Part shown: piece by piece, positions 37,836-47,853 of the stretch
Position numbering within the stretch: the stretch's first letter is position 1
Layout of the letters: each line of letters begins with the position of its first letter
Origin: an uncultured Clostridia bacterium
GTDB taxonomy: Bacteria; Bacillota; Clostridia; Oscillospirales; Acutalibacteraceae
Direction of reading: 5' to 3'
Assembly (NCBI GenBank): GCA_944384825.1
Contig: CALWUT010000010.1
Coordinates: forward strand, 1-64,000
DNA length: 64,000 nt
Notes under the pieces: generated by a model
Told to the model about the DNA's origin: nothing
Databases searched by the model: none
Seen by the model: the letters and a program-made list of their open reading frames with translations, nothing else
Made by a program: the position numbers and the translations under genes

Positions 37836-38291
37836 TTATCCCTTTAATTTTTTCTTGCAATAATTCACAAGCTTAGGTACTCCTAACGTAGCTGCTACTG
37901 TCACACCTACCAAGCCTATGGCCAGACCGGTTTCTACTATTTTATCGCTGTTATCATAAACAAAGAGTTTAAACTTTTCTTCCTTTCCAGGTTCAATTGT
38001 AAAAAAACCATAGTCATCCTCACTCATAACCATACCTTTCAATTTACCAGAAAGCTTATCTACAAGTCCATCCCCCCATCCGCCTGAACATTTTGATAAC
38101 TCCTCTTCGCTGATTTTCGAAATCTTTGAAACCAATTCGCTTTTTTCCTTTAAAATTTCATCTGCTTCTTCCTTTGATATTTCTAAACTGTAGCTTTTAA
38201 ATATCTCATATATTTCATCACCGGTTTTGGCTTCCAGTACTTTCTCTGCTACTTCTTCCTCTTTAAGTTTCTCTATTATTTCTTTCCTCAT
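37836..38291 (-). CDS. Nif11-like GG-leader protein
   Basis: The product has 151 aa from ATG 38291 (AGGAG eight bases upstream). The leader, residues 1-71, is helical and ends ISEEELSKCSGG with GG at 70-71, a clear Nif11-like pattern. The cargo begins WGDGLVDKLSGKLKGMV, an amphipathic stretch, followed by a membrane-like helix TGLAIGLVGVTVAATLGV and a basic tail. The architecture parallels the 21272 gene. It stands alone between rpsL and spoVD. No modification enzyme or exporter is adjacent. Confidence 0.75.
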   Translation of the reverse strand: MRKEIIEKLKEEEVAEKVLEAKTGDEIYEIFKSYSLEISKEEADEILKEKSELVSKISKISEEELSKCSGGWGDGLVDKLSGKLKGMVMSEDDYGFFTIEPGKEEKFKLFVYDNSDKIVETGLAIGLVGVTVAATLGVPKLVNYCKKKLKG

Positions 38292-38578
38292 CTTCAACAC
38301 TCCTTACTTTATTATTTAAATTTTTACTAATCATGCCTTACTTTTTTAATTATATACGCTTAATATAAAATTGTCAAGTATTTTAATTTCAAAATATGAT
38401 AAAAGAATTTTTCATCTAATTTCACAAGAATTAAACTATATTTAATCATCAAGAACTGAAGTTAAGTAATATCTTTTATGTCATAACTTGTTTGATGAAT
38501 AAATAATTATTATAATAAACTCTGCTAAATACTCATTACAAAATAAAAGATAACTTAAAATCAGACGAGGTGTAAGAT

Positions 38579-40798
38579 TTGTCAAAAGGTGTAACCATAA
38601 GAATGCAAAGGAGATCAATGATAGTACTTATTATCTTAGTATTTATCGGGTTTCCGCTGCTTGCTTTCAGACTCATAAATCTACAAATCATACAAGGAGA
38701 ATTTTTGCAAAAAAAAGCTTCTGAACAACAGTTGACGGATACTAAAATAAACTCCAAAAGAGGAACTATCTTCGATAGAAATATGAAACCTTTGGCTCAA
38801 AGTGCGAGTGTATGGACAGTGGTACTAGAACCTTCTTATATAGACTCAGATGAAAAACGCGAGCTTATTTGCAGTGGAATGCATGAAATACTGGATATTG
38901 ATAAAAATAAACTCATAGAACTTTCAAAAAAAAGATCTTGCTATACCATCATTAAGAAAAAAGTAGAAAGTGATATAAAAGACAAAATAATAGAATTTAA
39001 AACAAAAAATAAAATTACTAGCGGACTTCGCTTGATTGAAGACTATAAACGCTATTATCCATTTAAAAATTTCGCTGCTGCCGTTCTGGGGTTCACCGGA
39101 GCGGACAGTCAAGGCTTAGCTGGAGTAGAAGCATACTACGAAAAAACTTTAAAAGGCGAACCTGGACGAATTTTAACCGCTAGAAATGCTTTAGGAACGG
39201 AAATGCCTTTTGAATATGAACAGCTTGTAAATCCAACCCCCGGATGTAGTTTGAAGCTTTGCATAGACGAATGTATCCAGCGATTTATGGAAAAAACTTT
39301 GGAAGAAGGAATTAAAACCCATAAAGTAAAAAATCGCGCTACTGCTATAGCAATGGATGTAAATACAGGAGAAATACTTGGCATGGCAGTTAAAGGAGAT
39401 TTCGATCCTAATGAACCTTTTAAAATTGCAAATCCGGAAGAAGAACAAAGAATATCAGCCCTCCCTGAAGAAGAAAGAGCTAAAGCAAAAAATGAAGCTT
39501 TAAGTTACCAGTGGAGAAATAAAGCTATAAGTGACACTTACTATCCGGGTTCAGTATTTAAAATGGTAACCGCTTCAATGGGTTTAGAATTAGATGTCGT
39601 GAATGAACGGTCTAATTTTAACTGTACAGGATCAATAAAACCTTATGAAGGAGCAAGACCTATAGGATGTCATAAACGAAGTGGTCATGGGTCTCAAAAT
39701 TTCGTAGAAGCACTTTGCCACTCATGTAATCCAGCATTTATCACTTTAGGACAAAGAATAGGCGTTGAAAACTTCTTTAAATTTTACAAATCATTCGGAT
39801 TTCACAATAAAACCGGAATCGATTTACCAGGAGAATCCAGCGATCTTTTCTTTAGCGCAGACGGAAGTATGGCTCTTATCGATTTATGCGTTGCTTCTAT
39901 GGGACAAAATTTTGGTGTGACTCCTATTCAAATGATTACTGCTGCTGCCGCAATTGCAAATGGAGGTAATATAGTTCAACCTCATATTGTAAAAGAAATA
40001 CTTGACGAAAACGGAAACATAATAAAGCGTATTGACCCAATAATAAAACGACAAGTAATCTCTGAAAAAACCGCTAAAAGAGTAACTTCCATGCTATACG
40101 AAAATGCAGTACACGGAGCAGCTAAAAATGCTTACATCCCCGGATACAGAGTAGCAGGAAAAACCGGTACCTCGGAAAAAATAGGATTATCCGCTCCGGG
40201 ACAAAAAGATTATATTTCTTCATTTTGCGGATTCGCTCCGGCAGACGATCCTAAAATAGCAATGCTAGTATTTTTTGATACTCCAAAAGGAGAGCAGTAC
40301 TACGGAAGCGCAGTAGCGGCACCTGCATTTGCAGCTGCAATGCAAGACATCCTACCATACATGGGTATAGAAAAAGTTTATAATGAAGAAGAACTTGAAA
40401 AAATCGATACTGTTGTACCGGATTTAGTTGGAAAAAATATCTCAGAAGCTAAAAATGCTGCCGCTTCTCTCTCTCTTAATACTACAATTATCGGAAACGG
40501 CAACGCAGTAACTTCCCAAACTCCTGACGCGTCAAGTCATATCCCGAAAGGAGGAACTATTATACTTCATACCGACTCTTCAAGTTCTAATATAAAAGTC
40601 CCGAAATTTATAGGACTTTCAGTATCAGAAGTTAACAGTACTGCTTCAGCAGTAGGTTTAAATACAAAACTTTCAGGACTTAAACTTGAAGAACCGGATG
40701 TCAAAGTTTCTTCGCAAAGCATACCCGAAGGAACAGAAGTGCCTGTTGGAACTGTTATTACTTTAAATTTTGTACATAATGATTCTTCAGGAGAATAG
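38579..40798 (+). CDS. spoVD: PASTA-domain class B PBP (SpoVD/FtsI type)
   Basis: The product has 739 aa with TTG start after CGAGGTG. One N-terminal membrane segment, pedestal from SKRGTIFDRN, transpeptidase motifs SVFK in YPGSVFKMV, SCN in CHSCNPAF and KTG in AGKTGTSEKIGL, then two PASTA domains (about 610-735, VVPDLVGKNISEA and KVPKFIGLSVSEV). PASTA repeats favour SpoVD or the division PBP2x. It leads the spoVD-mraY-spoVE-murG run. Whether it serves division, spore cortex or both is not settled by sequence. Confidence 0.9.
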   Translation: MSKGVTIRMQRRSMIVLIILVFIGFPLLAFRLINLQIIQGEFLQKKASEQQLTDTKINSKRGTIFDRNMKPLAQSASVWTVVLEPSYIDSDEKRELICSGMHEILDIDKNKLIELSKKRSCYTIIKKKVESDIKDKIIEFKTKNKITSGLRLIEDYKRYYPFKNFAAAVLGFTGADSQGLAGVEAYYEKTLKGEPGRILTARNALGTEMPFEYEQLVNPTPGCSLKLCIDECIQRFMEKTLEEGIKTHKVKNRATAIAMDVNTGEILGMAVKGDFDPNEPFKIANPEEEQRISALPEEERAKAKNEALSYQWRNKAISDTYYPGSVFKMVTASMGLELDVVNERSNFNCTGSIKPYEGARPIGCHKRSGHGSQNFVEALCHSCNPAFITLGQRIGVENFFKFYKSFGFHNKTGIDLPGESSDLFFSADGSMALIDLCVASMGQNFGVTPIQMITAAAAIANGGNIVQPHIVKEILDENGNIIKRIDPIIKRQVISEKTAKRVTSMLYENAVHGAAKNAYIPGYRVAGKTGTSEKIGLSAPGQKDYISSFCGFAPADDPKIAMLVFFDTPKGEQYYGSAVAAPAFAAAMQDILPYMGIEKVYNEEELEKIDTVVPDLVGKNISEAKNAAASLSLNTTIIGNGNAVTSQTPDASSHIPKGGTIILHTDSSSSNIKVPKFIGLSVSEVNSTASAVGLNTKLSGLKLEEPDVKVSSQSIPEGTEVPVGTVITLNFVHNDSSGE

Positions 40799-40858
40799 AA
40801 TAAATTTAAGAGAAAAAATTAAACCAAATGAATTTTAATAATACGGAGGAAAATTCAA

Positions 40859-41902
40859 ATGAACAGCTACGGAATATCAGCTGCAATATGTACTACTTTA
40901 GCTTTCATTATCACAACACTGCTAGGTAAAATCATGATTCCTTTTTTACATAATTTAAAGTATGGTCAAACTATACTGGATGAAGGACCATCTTGGCATA
41001 AAAATAAGCAAGGTACTCCCACTATGGGCGGTATAATGTTTATAATAGGAATTATAGTCTCTACAGTAATCTGTGTACCTCTTTACTACAAAATAGCCGA
41101 ACTAAATGGAATACAAGCATATGAAACTCCACTAATGATAACCAAAATCTTTGCAGGTCTTGCAATGGCCGTAGGATATGGAGCTATAGGATTTATAGAT
41201 GATTATGTGAAAGTAAGCAAAAAGCAAAACCAAGGTCTTACTCCAAAACAAAAATTAATTTTACAGTTCGGAGTGGTAATATGCTATTTCTTAGCAATTA
41301 ATACAGCTAACAAAGTTAATGGAGGAGAAAGTCTTACAAAAGTCAATATCCCCTTTATCGGAACTTTAGAACTTGGATTTTTCTACTTTATTATTTTTGC
41401 AATTATTGTAGTGGGAATAGTAAACGCAGCCAACCTTACAGATGGTGTGGATGGACTTAGTGCTTCCGTAGCATTTTTTATAGCTATATTTTACATGGTA
41501 ATAACAAACCTTTTAGGTATGTTCGGACTTAGTCTCGAAGCTGCAGCACTTGCGGGAGGATGCTTAGGTTTTTTAATTTGGAATCTCCATCCAGCTAAAG
41601 TATTCATGGGAGATACAGGCTCACTATTTTTAGGAGGTATAGTATGTGCGTTAGGATTAAGCTCGGGTTTACATGTTCCGCTTATAATTCTTTCGTTTGT
41701 ATATACTTCCGAAATGTTTTCAGTTATATTACAAGTTTTATATTTTAAATTTACTCATGGAAAGCGACTATTTAAAATGAGTCCTATTCATCACCACTTC
41801 GAAATGATCGGATGGAGCGAAAATAAAATATGTACAGTATTTAGCTTAGCTACAATATTTTTAGGAATAATTTCTGTACTTATAGTAACACTTAGCATTT
41901 AA
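40859..41902 (+). CDS. mraY: Phospho-N-acetylmuramoyl-pentapeptide transferase
   Basis: The product has 347 aa, multi-pass. It makes lipid I from UDP-MurNAc-pentapeptide and undecaprenyl phosphate. Motifs: GTPTMGGIMF, the catalytic DDYVK, NAANLTDGVDGL and the late HHHFEMIGWSE. AGGAGG-like sequence precedes ATG. It lies 60 nt after spoVD. Confidence 0.96.
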   Translation: MNSYGISAAICTTLAFIITTLLGKIMIPFLHNLKYGQTILDEGPSWHKNKQGTPTMGGIMFIIGIIVSTVICVPLYYKIAELNGIQAYETPLMITKIFAGLAMAVGYGAIGFIDDYVKVSKKQNQGLTPKQKLILQFGVVICYFLAINTANKVNGGESLTKVNIPFIGTLELGFFYFIIFAIIVVGIVNAANLTDGVDGLSASVAFFIAIFYMVITNLLGMFGLSLEAAALAGGCLGFLIWNLHPAKVFMGDTGSLFLGGIVCALGLSSGLHVPLIILSFVYTSEMFSVILQVLYFKFTHGKRLFKMSPIHHHFEMIGWSENKICTVFSLATIFLGIISVLIVTLSI

Positions 41903-41931
41903 AACTAGAAATAAGGAGTTAAAAAATAAAT

Positions 41932-43167
41932 ATGAAAGCAAAAAGGGTGAAGAAAGTCTTAAACGAAAATAACAGCTCAAACCATTTAGGCGACAATAAA
42001 GCATTAATGGTTAAACAAAAAGGTAAACAGTCTTTATTTAAAAAATTACAATTACTTTCTATACGTTCCGATATGGATGTACCTTTTTTATTCCTTGTTA
42101 TTACTATACTTGTAATAGGACTTATAATGATGTTTTCGGCGAGTTATCCAAATGCATTTTATCTCCATAACCATGATAGTTTTTACTTTATAAAAAATCA
42201 GTTAGTATTTGCCTTTTTAGGCGTAGCTGCTATGTTTGCAGTTTCTTACATTGATTATCACATTTTCCATAAATTTGCCGTCCCTATACTTGGAGTATCA
42301 TTTTTACTCTTGATGGTTGTTTTGGTAATGCCTCCAATTAACGGCGTACACCGATGGATTCAACTGGGATCATTCAGTTTTCAAGCTTCAGAAATTACAA
42401 AATTTGCAATAGTAGTCTCATTTTCGCACTTCATAAGTTTCAATCTTCACAGAATGCATACTTTCAAATATGGAATATTACCCTATCTTTTAATACTTGC
42501 TCCTACTATCGTACTTTTAGCTTTAGAACCTCATATTTCATGTTCCGTAATAGTTGTTTTACTGGCCGCAGGAATGCTTTTCATAGGTGGAATAAAGCTC
42601 AGATGGTTCGGCATGGTTCTCGGAGCAATAGCTTCTGCACTTATTTACTTGGTTGTCTTTACAGATAAACTTACCTATGCTAATAATCGCATATCCGGAT
42701 GGCTTGATCCATTTGGAGCATCATCGGGTGTAGATACATGGCAGACCCGTCAGGGACTTTACGCAATAGGATCAGGTGGAATTTTGGGACTCGGTCTTGG
42801 TCACTCACGCCAAAAGTATCTTTATATTCCCGAACCTCAAAACGATTTTATATTTTCAGTCGTTTGCGAAGAACTTGGATTCGTAGGTGCAGTGATAATA
42901 TTACTGCTTTTTGCGTTACTGGTATGGAGAGGCATGCTAATAGCTATACATGCAAAAGATAAATTCGGTATGCTTTTAGGTATAGGCCTAACAGCTCAAG
43001 TAGGTCTACAAGTTATACTTAATATATCAGTCGTTACAAATACAATCCCAAATACAGGAATAAGTTTACCATTTTTCAGTTATGGAGGTACTTCTCTTAT
43101 GATGCTTCTAGCTCAAATGGGAGTCATACTTTCAATTTCTAGGTCGTCAAGACTAGAAAAAACTTAA
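41932..43167 (+). CDS. spoVE: SEDS peptidoglycan glycosyltransferase (SpoVE/FtsW)
   Basis: The product has 411 aa: a 40-residue basic N-terminus, then about ten membrane segments. The conserved Asp of the SEDS active site is in PEPQNDFIFSVVCEELGF, and LPFFSYGGTSLM is the family C-terminal signature. The ECL motif usually written QPDxGT is EPHISCS here. It polymerises lipid II with its PBP partner (probably the spoVD product). No other SEDS gene lies in the window, although mrdA would need one. Confidence 0.9.
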   Translation: MKAKRVKKVLNENNSSNHLGDNKALMVKQKGKQSLFKKLQLLSIRSDMDVPFLFLVITILVIGLIMMFSASYPNAFYLHNHDSFYFIKNQLVFAFLGVAAMFAVSYIDYHIFHKFAVPILGVSFLLLMVVLVMPPINGVHRWIQLGSFSFQASEITKFAIVVSFSHFISFNLHRMHTFKYGILPYLLILAPTIVLLALEPHISCSVIVVLLAAGMLFIGGIKLRWFGMVLGAIASALIYLVVFTDKLTYANNRISGWLDPFGASSGVDTWQTRQGLYAIGSGGILGLGLGHSRQKYLYIPEPQNDFIFSVVCEELGFVGAVIILLLFALLVWRGMLIAIHAKDKFGMLLGIGLTAQVGLQVILNISVVTNTIPNTGISLPFFSYGGTSLMMLLAQMGVILSISRSSRLEKT

Positions 43168-43188
43168 ATTTTATTATCGGAGGAAAAA

Positions 43189-44313
43189 ATGAGAGTAATT
43201 TTCGTAGGCGGAGGTACTGCAGGACATATTAATCCTGCTCTTGCTATAGCTCAATATGTTAAAGAAAATGATCCGAGCAGCAGTATTTTATACGTAGGCG
43301 CAAAAGGAGGAATGGAAGAAAGCTTGGTTCCAAAAGCAGGATTTGAATTCAAAGGCATAACTATATCCGGATTTTCAAGAAAATTAAATTTAGATTCCAT
43401 AAAGAAAAATATATCAACACTTAAAAATATAATAATCTCTACTTTCGAATCTAAAAAAATACTTAAAGAATTTAAACCTGATATTTGTATCGGTACAGGC
43501 GGATATGTAAGCGGTCCTTTCTTAAGGGAAGCATCAAATTTAAAAATTCCATTTTTAATCCATGACTCTAATTCTTATCCCGGAGTAACCACTAAACTTC
43601 TTGCCAAAAAAGCAAATAAAGTACTCGTGGTAAACGAAGAAGCAAAAAAACATCTTCCATCCAATATAGAAATTTTAGTTACAGGTACTCCAGTTAGAAA
43701 AAAAATAGCCACTCTTGATCCTAAAAAAACTCGTGAAAAACTTCATTTAAACAGTAACCCTGTAATACTGTCATTTGGAGGGAGCTTAGGAGCAGAAGCT
43801 ATAAATAAAGTAATTTCTGAAATAATCATAAAACAAAAAGACGATTCAAAATACAACTTCATCCATGCTTACGGCAAAAAAGGACATTCATTTTTGGATT
43901 CATTAAAAAAAAGCGGAATAGATATAACTGATAACTCTCGATACATCATAAAAGAATACATAGACAATATGGCGGAATGTTTAGCTGCAGCCGATATAGT
44001 GATATGTCGCGCAGGAGCAACTACAATAAGCGAACTTCAAGCTTCAAAAAAACCTGCAATATTAATACCATCTCCTAATGTAGCTGAAAACCACCAATAT
44101 TATAACGCTTTGGCACTTGTAAACTCTAACGCTGGAAGTATGATAGAAGAGAAAAATTTAACTTGTCAAAGCTTAATGGATGAAATTGAGAAAATCCTTA
44201 CCAGCCCTAAAGATATAAAGAATGAATACGCAAAAAATCTTGCAAAGATAGCTATTACGGACTCAACCGAACGAATATACGAAATTATAAAAAATACCGT
44301 AAAAAACAAATAG
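43189..44313 (+). CDS. murG: UDP-GlcNAc:lipid I GlcNAc transferase
   Basis: The product has 374 aa with CGGAGG before ATG. The N-terminal G loop GGGTAGHINPALAIA, the second loop SFGGSLGAEAINK and the sugar-nucleotide site (CRAGATTISELQA, NHQYYNA) are present. It converts lipid I to lipid II on the inner membrane face. It is 21 nt after spoVE. Confidence 0.96.
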   Translation: MRVIFVGGGTAGHINPALAIAQYVKENDPSSSILYVGAKGGMEESLVPKAGFEFKGITISGFSRKLNLDSIKKNISTLKNIIISTFESKKILKEFKPDICIGTGGYVSGPFLREASNLKIPFLIHDSNSYPGVTTKLLAKKANKVLVVNEEAKKHLPSNIEILVTGTPVRKKIATLDPKKTREKLHLNSNPVILSFGGSLGAEAINKVISEIIIKQKDDSKYNFIHAYGKKGHSFLDSLKKSGIDITDNSRYIIKEYIDNMAECLAAADIVICRAGATTISELQASKKPAILIPSPNVAENHQYYNALALVNSNAGSMIEEKNLTCQSLMDEIEKILTSPKDIKNEYAKNLAKIAITDSTERIYEIIKNTVKNK

Positions 44314-44328
44314 CCGGGAGGAATTTAA

Positions 44329-45021
44329 ATGGAATACACTCCAAATACAGAAAACATGTCTTGTATCAAAGCATGCCCTCATCATGGTCCCTCACCTATC
44401 CCCGAAGAAGGAAACTGGATAAAAGCTTATGAAATAAGAGATATATCCGGCTTGTCGCATGGAATTGGAAAATGTGCTCCTCAGCAAGGAGCGTGTAAGC
44501 TTACTTTAAATGTTAAAAACGGAATAATCGAAGAAGCGCTTGTAGAAACTATAGGATGTTCGGGTATGACTCATTCAGCAGCTATGGCAGGAGAAATTCT
44601 TCCGGGGAAAACATTACTTGAATGTCTAAATACAGATCTTGTATGTGACGCTATAAATGACGCTATGAAAGAAATATTTCTTCAACTTGTATATGGACGA
44701 TCTCAAACAGCATTTTCTGAAGATGGTCTTCCTATCGGCGCTTCACTTGAAGATTTAGGAAAAGGAAAATGTTCTCAAGTAGGAACTGTTTTCAGCACTA
44801 AACTTAAAGGCGTACGATACATGCAAACAACGGAAGGATACATACTTTCTCTCGGACTAAACGAAAATGATGAAGTTATTGGATACAAATTCTTAAATCC
44901 CCGAATCATGATTGATAAAATAAAAAATGGATTAAGTGCTGAAGATGCTTTTGAAAAAAGTATGGGTATTTACGGACGTTACTCAGAAGCAATAAGATAT
45001 ATAGATCCTAGAAAAGAATAA
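44329..45021 (+). CDS. NifU-like iron-sulfur cluster assembly scaffold
   Basis: The product has 230 aa with GGGAGG before ATG, 15 nt after murG. It resembles the Fe-S scaffold family that pairs with GGGtGRT proteins. Candidate ligand cysteines lie in KCAPQQGACKLT, TIGCSGMTHSAA and DLVCDAIND. It probably holds a nascent cluster, but targets are unknown. Its partner follows immediately. Confidence 0.82.
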   Translation: MEYTPNTENMSCIKACPHHGPSPIPEEGNWIKAYEIRDISGLSHGIGKCAPQQGACKLTLNVKNGIIEEALVETIGCSGMTHSAAMAGEILPGKTLLECLNTDLVCDAINDAMKEIFLQLVYGRSQTAFSEDGLPIGASLEDLGKGKCSQVGTVFSTKLKGVRYMQTTEGYILSLGLNENDEVIGYKFLNPRIMIDKIKNGLSAEDAFEKSMGIYGRYSEAIRYIDPRKE

Positions 45022-45066
45022 ATAATAAGCGTATAATAAAAACATCAAACGAAAGGATCGTATTTC

Positions 45067-46080
45067 ATGAAAACTAAAACCTATTTTGAAGGACTGGAAA
45101 ACAGAATTCCTAAAATAGAAGAATTTTTAAATGAATTTAGAATAAAAGACCTAAATACAGCTAAAGAAATTTGTGAAAAAGCAAAAATTTTCCCTGAAAA
45201 AATAGTAAAAAGTATTCAGCCTATTGCATTTGATAACGCAGTTTGGGCGTACACTTTAGGATGTGCCGGAGCGATTGTTTCACCTATAAAATCTGCTATG
45301 GAAGCTGCTCAAATAATTGGTAAAGGTCTTCAATCTTTTTGCATTCCGGGATCCGTAGCCGACACGCGTAAAGTTGGAATTGGACACGGAAACCTTGCAG
45401 CTAAATTGCTTAATGAAGATACTAAATGCTTCGCTTTCATCGCTGGACATGAATCTTTTGCTGCAGCAGAAGGCGCCATCGGAATAGTCAAATTTGCAAA
45501 TAAAGTTAGAAAAAACCCTCTGAAAGTAATACTCAACGGACTTGGAAAAGACGCTGCTTATATAATATCTAGAATTAACGGATTTACATATGTTCGCACT
45601 AATCTAAACTATAAAAATAACTGTTTAGAAGTTTTATCGGAAAAAGCTTTCTCAGATAATTCAAATTCAAAAATAAAATGCTACGGAGTCAATGATCCTC
45701 TAGAAGGTCTTGAAATACTTAAATATGAAAAAGTTGATATTTCTATAACAGGAAATTCAACCAATCCCACTCGCTTTCAGCATATCGTAGCTGGAACATA
45801 CAAAAAATGGGCAACAGAAAATAATCAAAAGTATTTTTCGGTAGCTTCCGGAGGAGGAACCGGCAGAACCTTACACCCGGATAATATGGGCGCAGGCCCC
45901 GCCTCATACGGACTAACTGACTCTATGGGTAGAATGCACAGCGACGCACAATTTGCTGGGTCTTCTTCAGTACCTGCACACGTTGAAATGATGGGTTTTA
46001 TAGGTATGGGAAATAATCCTATAGTTGGAGCAACAGTCGCATGTGCAGTAGAAGTTGAACAGTACAAAAGTAATTTTTAA
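45067..46080 (+). CDS. GGGtGRT-family protein
   Basis: A 337-aa protein named for the motif seen here as SGGGTGRTLHPDNMGAGPA. It also has AYTLGCAGAI and GNNPIVGATVACAVEVEQ. The family is conserved in anaerobes next to NifU-like scaffolds, as here (45-nt gap), and its biochemical role is not known to me. GAAAGGA precedes ATG. Confidence 0.88.
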   Translation: MKTKTYFEGLENRIPKIEEFLNEFRIKDLNTAKEICEKAKIFPEKIVKSIQPIAFDNAVWAYTLGCAGAIVSPIKSAMEAAQIIGKGLQSFCIPGSVADTRKVGIGHGNLAAKLLNEDTKCFAFIAGHESFAAAEGAIGIVKFANKVRKNPLKVILNGLGKDAAYIISRINGFTYVRTNLNYKNNCLEVLSEKAFSDNSNSKIKCYGVNDPLEGLEILKYEKVDISITGNSTNPTRFQHIVAGTYKKWATENNQKYFSVASGGGTGRTLHPDNMGAGPASYGLTDSMGRMHSDAQFAGSSSVPAHVEMMGFIGMGNNPIVGATVACAVEVEQYKSNF

Positions 46081-46212
46081 TAGTACCATTTGCATAAAAA
46101 TATATCAGTTTAATATAATACTTAAACGAAAATTTTAAGCTTAATTTAAAGATTTTTTAGTTTGTTCTGTACGTAATTTTCCTTGATTTTAATTTATCAG
46201 TCTGATAGGATA

Positions 46213-46425
46213 ATGAGAAAATTACTAAAGTTAGCAGGTGGTATTTTGAATAATTCTGAAAAAAATTCATCATTCAAGTTAAGTAATTTTATAAAGAATA
46301 AAATACTCAAAATGTATGGTATAAAGAAAAATGAAGACTTAAATGTTTCCTCTTCACAACAAACCCTAGATGCCACTCAAGAATCTGTATCCAGTTTATT
46401 GCCTCATGACGATAATAAACTATAA
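46213..46425 (+). CDS. Small hypothetical protein
   Basis: About 70 aa from ATG 46213 (AGGA close upstream); TTG 46243-46246 with AGGTGG is an alternative. The N-terminus MRKLLKLAGGILNNSEKNS is basic with an AGG, but I do not class it as a GG leader. The rest is a basic helix and a Ser/Gln-rich tail. It sits where spoVAC might stand upstream of spoVAD but shows no similarity to it. It may not be a real gene. Confidence 0.35.
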   Translation: MRKLLKLAGGILNNSEKNSSFKLSNFIKNKILKMYGIKKNEDLNVSSSQQTLDATQESVSSLLPHDDNKL

Positions 46426-46524
46426 GTTTTTTTAGATTAGCTAAATATTTTACCTGATAATATCAAATACTAAAATGAATTTTATTTTCATTTTGGTATT
46501 TTTTATAAGGGAGAGATTTAACTT

Positions 46525-47535
46525 ATGGCCAAACGAATAGGAAAATATACTATCTTGATGCAAAATTACCCGACTATAAAAGGATTCGCAGCAACGTGCG
46601 GAAAAAAAGAAGCAGAAGGTCCTTTAGGTAAATGGTTCGATAAAATATTTGAGGATACTACTCTTGAAGAATCTTCCTGGGAAAAAGCAGAAAGTCGACT
46701 TCAAACTGAAACTGTAAAAATCTTACTTAAAAAATGTAATATGGAAGCTTCAGATATAAATTATATTTTTGCAGGAGATTTACTAAACCAATGTATGTCT
46801 TCAGCTTTTGGTCTTAGATCCTTAGATATTCCTTTTCTCGGTCAATTTGGAGCATGCTCAACTATGGCACAATCTCTTTTTTTAGCTGCTACAAGTATTG
46901 AGGCAGGAATAGCACAGTACTCTATCGCAGTAACATCCTCTCACTACTGTTCTTCGGAAAGACAGTTCCGCTTTCCACTCCAATACGGAGGTCAACGTAC
47001 TCCAACGGCTCAGTGGACAGTTACAGGAGCAGGAGCAATCTTAGTAAGTCAACAAGAAATAGGCCCTAAAGTAAAATACTGTACCATAGGCAGAATAACT
47101 GATCTCGGTATTAAAGATTCCAACAATATGGGGGCTGCTATGGCTCCATCCGCCGCAAAAACTTTACTCACTTTCTTTGAAGACACCAAAACTTCACCTG
47201 AAAACTATGACTTAATTTTAACCGGAGACTTGGGAGAAGTAGGTACCTCACTTTTAAAACAATTACTTAAAAAAGAAGGAATTGAACTAAAAGAAAACTA
47301 CAATGACTGCGGCCTCATGATATATTACAAAGAAAAACAAGATGTACATGCCGGAGGTTCGGGCTGTGGATGCTCAGCTTCTATACTTTGTTCCCATATT
47401 CTGAATAAAGTAAAAGAAAAAGAACTAAAAAATATTCTATTTATAGCTACCGGAGCTCTTATGTCCCCTACTTCGGCTCAACAAGGTGAAACCATTCCTG
47501 GTGTAGCACATCTTATAAACATTGTGGCAGACTGA
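46525..47535 (+). CDS. spoVAD: Stage V sporulation protein AD
   Basis: The product has 336 aa, thiolase-like fold, needed for dipicolinic acid uptake into the forespore. GQFGACSTMAQSLFLAA, TSSHYCSSERQFRFP and GGSGCGCSASILCSHI are family hallmarks. In Clostridia it normally lies between spoVAC and spoVAE. Here neither neighbour is present, and a terminator follows at once. Confidence 0.93.
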   Translation: MAKRIGKYTILMQNYPTIKGFAATCGKKEAEGPLGKWFDKIFEDTTLEESSWEKAESRLQTETVKILLKKCNMEASDINYIFAGDLLNQCMSSAFGLRSLDIPFLGQFGACSTMAQSLFLAATSIEAGIAQYSIAVTSSHYCSSERQFRFPLQYGGQRTPTAQWTVTGAGAILVSQQEIGPKVKYCTIGRITDLGIKDSNNMGAAMAPSAAKTLLTFFEDTKTSPENYDLILTGDLGEVGTSLLKQLLKKEGIELKENYNDCGLMIYYKEKQDVHAGGSGCGCSASILCSHILNKVKEKELKNILFIATGALMSPTSAQQGETIPGVAHLINIVAD

Positions 47536-47541
47536 TAATAA

Positions 47542-47588
47542 AAAGTAGCGGAATGATCGTAATAGTCATTTCACTACTTTATTTTTTC
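47542..47588 (+). terminator. Terminator after spoVAD
   Basis: AAAGTAG-x-GGAATGA pairs with TCATTTC-x-CTACTTT, followed by ATTTTTT. Confidence 0.85.
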
Positions 47589-47853
47589 ATTTATTCTTTT
47601 AATTTTTAAGCTATAAAAATTTAAATACCATAAAACACTACTTATCAAATGTATTAATCATAACTTGATCATTTAGCCAAAAAATATTCCTATTTTATAT
47701 TAAATAAAGAATTTGATAAGTTTGTTAATTTGACGTCACTTCTTTCTCACAATCTTCTTCAAATTAAAGTGAAGTCGTTTCAAATAGAGATTAAGATTAT
47801 TGTAGAAGAGATTGTGAGGACGAAGAAAATTCTTAATCTACAGAATACATCTC
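47589..47853. other. Non-coding stretch with inverted repeats
   Basis: No gene is seen. CTCACAATCT (near 47756) and AGATTGTGAG (near 47810) are inverted copies, with a second imperfect inverted pair around AGATTAAGATT and ATTCTTAATCT. These could form a large hairpin downstream of the decaying gene that ends at 47854. Confidence 0.45.
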
